Positions 5,388 through 8,123 of a DNA stretch of 8,123 bases are shown in pieces (position 1 is the first letter of the stretch; every line of letters begins with the position of its first letter). Position numbers and translations under genes: made by a program. Source of the DNA: CAMCYM01 sp041191165. Lineage in GTDB: Bacteria; Bacteroidota; Bacteroidia; Flavobacteriales_D; Sanyastnellaceae. The notes beneath the pieces were generated by a model. The model worked only from the letters and a program-made list of their open reading frames with translations. It did no database searches and had not been told where the DNA came from. Location: positions 1-8,123 of the forward strand of contig JBEEPJ010000083.1 in the NCBI GenBank assembly GCA_041191165.1, written 5' to 3'.

Positions 5388-8123
5388 CTACTGATACGTA
5401 TTCGCTCCGGAGACATAGTAATCGTTGAGCAAGATGGCCCCGTCGTTGTCCCCGTCCAGCACCGCCTTCATCTGATGTCCGATGCCCACGCCCGAAGTAT
5501 TGATGCCCCCCGCGTCATTCACCACCGCCAGCAGCAGGGGATTGGCGTCGGTCAATCCACCGGAACGGAATTGATAGTCATTCATATACAAGGCCAAACC
5601 CGGCGGCGTTGCATCCACCTCAAAGGTCTCCGCCACCCCGCCAATGATCCAGTCCTCGGTAAATCCGTGCGCGTCCACTCCTCCCCCCTGCGCATACGCA
5701 CTCACCCGGCCGGGCCCGAAGGCGTAATCGATGTCACGGGGTACCACGAATGAGCAGGTGAACACACCGTTCTCGACGGTGGCAAGGCCCTGGAACAGGA
5801 CACTCCGAAACAAGGAGTAGCTGTGCGGCGCCCCTGCCCCATCGTTGTTCAGGGTGGTGATTTGGCTCCGCTTGTCAAACACCTTGACGACCACGTGCCC
5901 CGAAAAGTCGTGCAGGGTATCGCCCCCGGGCAACCCCACATAGCCGCGCACGGTTCCCAACTCCAGCGCGCGCAGGGTATCCTGCTCCACGTCCAGAAAA
6001 ACACGGTGCTCCGGATAGGCGAGGCGTAAGGCCGGATCCCCGAGCAGGGTGAAGTTGCGCTTGTTGCTGGTATTGGAGACCTGCGGGTCATTCTTGGTCG
6101 CGCGGGCCACATCCCCCAACCGCGGATACCCCTCGGGGCCGCGCTCGAGCACCACGTTGTAAAATGCGCGGTTGAGTTGCTGATTCGATCCGCTAAACAC
6201 CACCCGGGTCGTCGTGAGCATGCCCACCGCCCCGCCGGAGGGGTTCATGACCATCATCTCACCTGCCGTCTCCTCACTCGGATCATCGAATCGGGCCAGC
6301 TCGCAAGTGGCCGTCATCATGAGCGGCATCCGGTAAGCGTTGTCCCAATTCTGAATCATGGTGGTGTTGAGCACCCGCTCATGGGCCCAGCCCTTCACCC
6401 CGCCGTGCCCGATGTAATTCATAATCAAGGCGCCGCGCTTCATTTGGCGTTGGATGGCCTCCGCGGCATCCGGATAGCGCTCGCCCCCGGCTGTGGTTTC
6501 CTGCGGGAAGGCATCGAAATATATCTTATTGACATCAAAGGCATTGTATCGCTCCCGAATGGTCTCTGCATGCTCATCGCTGTTGAGCATGTGGACCAGC
6601 TCCGTGGGCCCGCCACTTCCGTCCATGTCATCCGAGACGAAGCAGAGGGTGCTGCGCCAGCTTCCCCAGGCACTTCCCACGCCAGCCTCTTGCCACCAAG
6701 CCTCATCGCCCTGCCCAGACGTTCCTTCTGAGGCCCGCATGTAACGCGCGATTTTATCGACAAAATCGGCTGCCTCTCCAACGGTGTTGCAGGGAATGCG
6801 GCCCACGCCGAGGGACATGCGATCCCCGATTCCCTCCCCGTATTCCTCCTCCAAAAACGCGAAGTAATCGTCGCTCACGTAGCTGTCCGTGGGACTGGCG
6901 GAGTTCGCGCTCTGATAGGTGATGATGTATGGGGAATTCCACAAAGCGCCTTTGTTCGCGAAGGTGCCATCCCCGAAGAGCAGCAGGTACTTGGGCTCGT
7001 CTGCAGCGTTGCCGTTCGCGCGGTCGAAGAGCATCTTCATCAGCATCTTGAGGGCCGTGGGGTCCGGATTGCCGCTGGAGAAGGCGTGAAAAACATCCTC
7101 TTGCAAGGTCAGTCCCACGCGCATTCCTTCATCGGCATGCATCCAGGCCAAACGCTCGGCTTCCTCCCAAAAAACGGGTTGCGTAACGATGACCAAGTCC
7201 TGGGGCCCCCAAGCATGCAAGTCCTGAACTTGCACCCCCCCTTTGAAATCCGGTCGCGGCACCGCGACATTGCCCAACAGGAAGAACGTCCGCAGGGTAT
7301 CCAACGGCGCCTCAAACACCAAGGTGCCATCCGGCTCCAACACCGCCTCCCGAATCTCCGGCCTCACGGCATCCGTCACATCCCACACCTGTTGAACCCC
7401 CGCCCCATCTGCAATCCGGTACTCCGCCGCCACCACGCCGGTCTCCGGCTGTGCCCCCTCAAATCGCAGCACCCCAGCTGCGAGCTTGAGCGCCCGCGGC
7501 TGGACCAACCGGATGTAGTCCAACCAACCCCGGGCAGCCCCGTCCCCCCCTTGCCATTTCAACTTCACCTCCACACGGGCCGTCGGTCCCGTCCCGCTGA
7601 CCCAGGTCCCATTCCAAGTCCCTTCAGCCCCCGTGTAAACCAGCGAAGTAGAGGACTCACTCGTCATCGACGGCGCCAGGATTCCCCCACCGGTTAGCGG
7701 CGCACCCCCTGCGGTCACCTCAAAACTGCTGGGCACCCCGATCGACCGCGCCGCCACACGCACCTCCAACTGGGCCTCCTCGTCTGTGAGCGCATACGGC
7801 ACCGGAAAATCAAAGGCCCGCTCCTGTACCACCCCAAACTCCTCGCCCAACCAGGCCCTCCCCGACCGATTGGGACTGACCCACTCGGATTCGTGGAACA
7901 GCACCTCGCGGAAAGTGGTCACCTCCATCCTGGGCCCGGGGGGCACCTCCGGCGCTACTTGCATCCTGCTCTCCTCCAACTCCGCCGGCCCCAATATTTG
8001 CACGTAGTAATAGGCGGAATCACACCAGGGATGCCGGGCATGCCGGTACGCCTGCGCCACAGCATCCCATCCTGACGCATCCGGCCCCTGCGCATAGAAG
8101 AACAATGCGTCATCCTCCCCCCA
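5388..8123 (-). CDS. porU: T9SS sortase PorU (peptidase C25 family), N-terminus beyond right edge, premature TAG
   Basis: PorU is the surface gingipain-fold sortase that removes the C-terminal signal from T9SS cargo and attaches the cargo to an anionic lipopolysaccharide. The frame is open through the right edge: visible residues 1-9 read WGEDDALFF, then YAQGPD. The signal peptide and first part are missing. Residues 1 to about 300 are beta-rich N-terminal domains. The caspase-like C25 domain spans about 300-700. Its catalytic dyad is intact: His573 in NYIGHGG (codon 6407-6405) and Cys607 in TATCELARFDD (codon 6305-6303). It also carries the conserved FGDGTF and ends near LLGDPALRL. A beta-sandwich follows until TAG at 5390-5388 after 911 visible residues, while matching sequence continues in frame for 144 codons. 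With those the visible part totals 1055 residues, consistent with a family of about 1100-1300. As written, the product would keep its active site but lose its C-terminal domain. gldJ often precedes porU in related genomes; that lies out of view. Confidence 0.93.
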   Translation of the reverse strand, partial: WGEDDALFFYAQGPDASGWDAVAQAYRHARHPWCDSAYYYVQILGPAELEESRMQVAPEVPPGPRMEVTTFREVLFHESEWVSPNRSGRAWLGEEFGVVQERAFDFPVPYALTDEEAQLEVRVAARSIGVPSSFEVTAGGAPLTGGGILAPSMTSESSTSLVYTGAEGTWNGTWVSGTGPTARVEVKLKWQGGDGAARGWLDYIRLVQPRALKLAAGVLRFEGAQPETGVVAAEYRIADGAGVQQVWDVTDAVRPEIREAVLEPDGTLVFEAPLDTLRTFFLLGNVAVPRPDFKGGVQVQDLHAWGPQDLVIVTQPVFWEEAERLAWMHADEGMRVGLTLQEDVFHAFSSGNPDPTALKMLMKMLFDRANGNAADEPKYLLLFGDGTFANKGALWNSPYIITYQSANSASPTDSYVSDDYFAFLEEEYGEGIGDRMSLGVGRIPCNTVGEAADFVDKIARYMRASEGTSGQGDEAWWQEAGVGSAWGSWRSTLCFVSDDMDGSGGPTELVHMLNSDEHAETIRERYNAFDVNKIYFDAFPQETTAGGERYPDAAEAIQRQMKRGALIMNYIGHGGVKGWAHERVLNTTMIQNWDNAYRMPLMMTATCELARFDDPSEETAGEMMVMNPSGGAVGMLTTTRVVFSGSNQQLNRAFYNVVLERGPEGYPRLGDVARATKNDPQVSNTSNKRNFTLLGDPALRLAYPEHRVFLDVEQDTLRALELGTVRGYVGLPGGDTLHDFSGHVVVKVFDKRSQITTLNNDGAGAPHSYSLFRSVLFQGLATVENGVFTCSFVVPRDIDYAFGPGRVSAYAQGGGVDAHGFTEDWIIGGVAETFEVDATPPGLALYMNDYQFRSGGLTDANPLLLAVVNDAGGINTSGVGIGHQMKAVLDGDNDGAILLNDYYVSGANTYQ

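Noticed and set aside
5380..5400. Frameshift in porU
   Set aside because: The codons on both sides of the TAG lie in the same frame and both match PorU, so there is no insertion or deletion of a non-multiple of three.
4986..5753. 255-codon plus-strand open frame spanning the porU TAG region
   Set aside because: It crosses both sides of the stop on the antisense strand but has no recognisable family or start signal. The minus strand has PorU homology throughout.
5900..7310. Recurring gcagggtatc word at three places in porU
   Set aside because: Each copy simply encodes Asp-Thr-Leu-Arg/His in frame at unrelated positions; shared codon preference explains it.
7086..7697. 203-codon plus-strand open frame opposite porU
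   Set aside because: Shadow frame rich in Pro, Arg and His with no domain; porU on the other strand is continuous and family-like.
1..8123. tRNA, rRNA, CRISPR, insertion sequence, prophage or defence genes
   Set aside because: No cloverleaf, regularly spaced repeats, transposase-like frame or terminal inverted repeats were found by reading; all substantial frames are accounted for by housekeeping, T9SS or polyphosphate genes.

Overview
The window reads as a moderately high-GC genome segment from the Bacteroidota. The strongest reasons are the adjacent type IX secretion system (T9SS) genes porU and porV, which are restricted to that lineage, and promoter-like boxes of the Bacteroidota form TAnnTTTG. 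I cannot place it below phylum level from the sequence alone.

Layout from left to right. (1) On the minus strand, the N-terminal end of a dihydrolipoamide acyltransferase (pyruvate dehydrogenase E2: a lipoyl domain plus an Ala/Pro linker) runs off the left edge, preceded by pdhA (E1 alpha). (2) On the plus strand, a two-gene module with a 4-nt overlap encodes a VTC-domain polyphosphate polymerase and a DUF4956 membrane protein. It is divergent from pdhA and convergent with ispF. (3) On the minus strand, porU (truncated by the right edge), porV and ispF form a tight series: 28 nt separate porU from porV, and porV overlaps ispF by 4 nt.

PorU is the T9SS sortase (peptidase C25 fold). It cleaves the C-terminal signal from secreted cargo at the cell surface. 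PorV is the outer-membrane barrel that shuttles cargo to it. IspF makes an isoprenoid precursor in the cytoplasm. PdhA and E2 belong to pyruvate dehydrogenase. The VTC/DUF4956 pair probably makes, and perhaps moves, polyphosphate at the membrane.

The most notable observation is an in-frame TAG (5388-5390) inside porU. The same reading frame continues for 144 more codons of convincing PorU sequence, including the C-terminal T9SS-type domain. It is a nonsense mutation, a sequencing error, or a read-through/recoded codon. Every other gene end visible here uses TGA or TAA.

I saw no rRNA, tRNA, CRISPR array, insertion sequence or prophage gene. No stretch over 300 bases lacks a gene; the longest gaps are about 80 and 116 bases.
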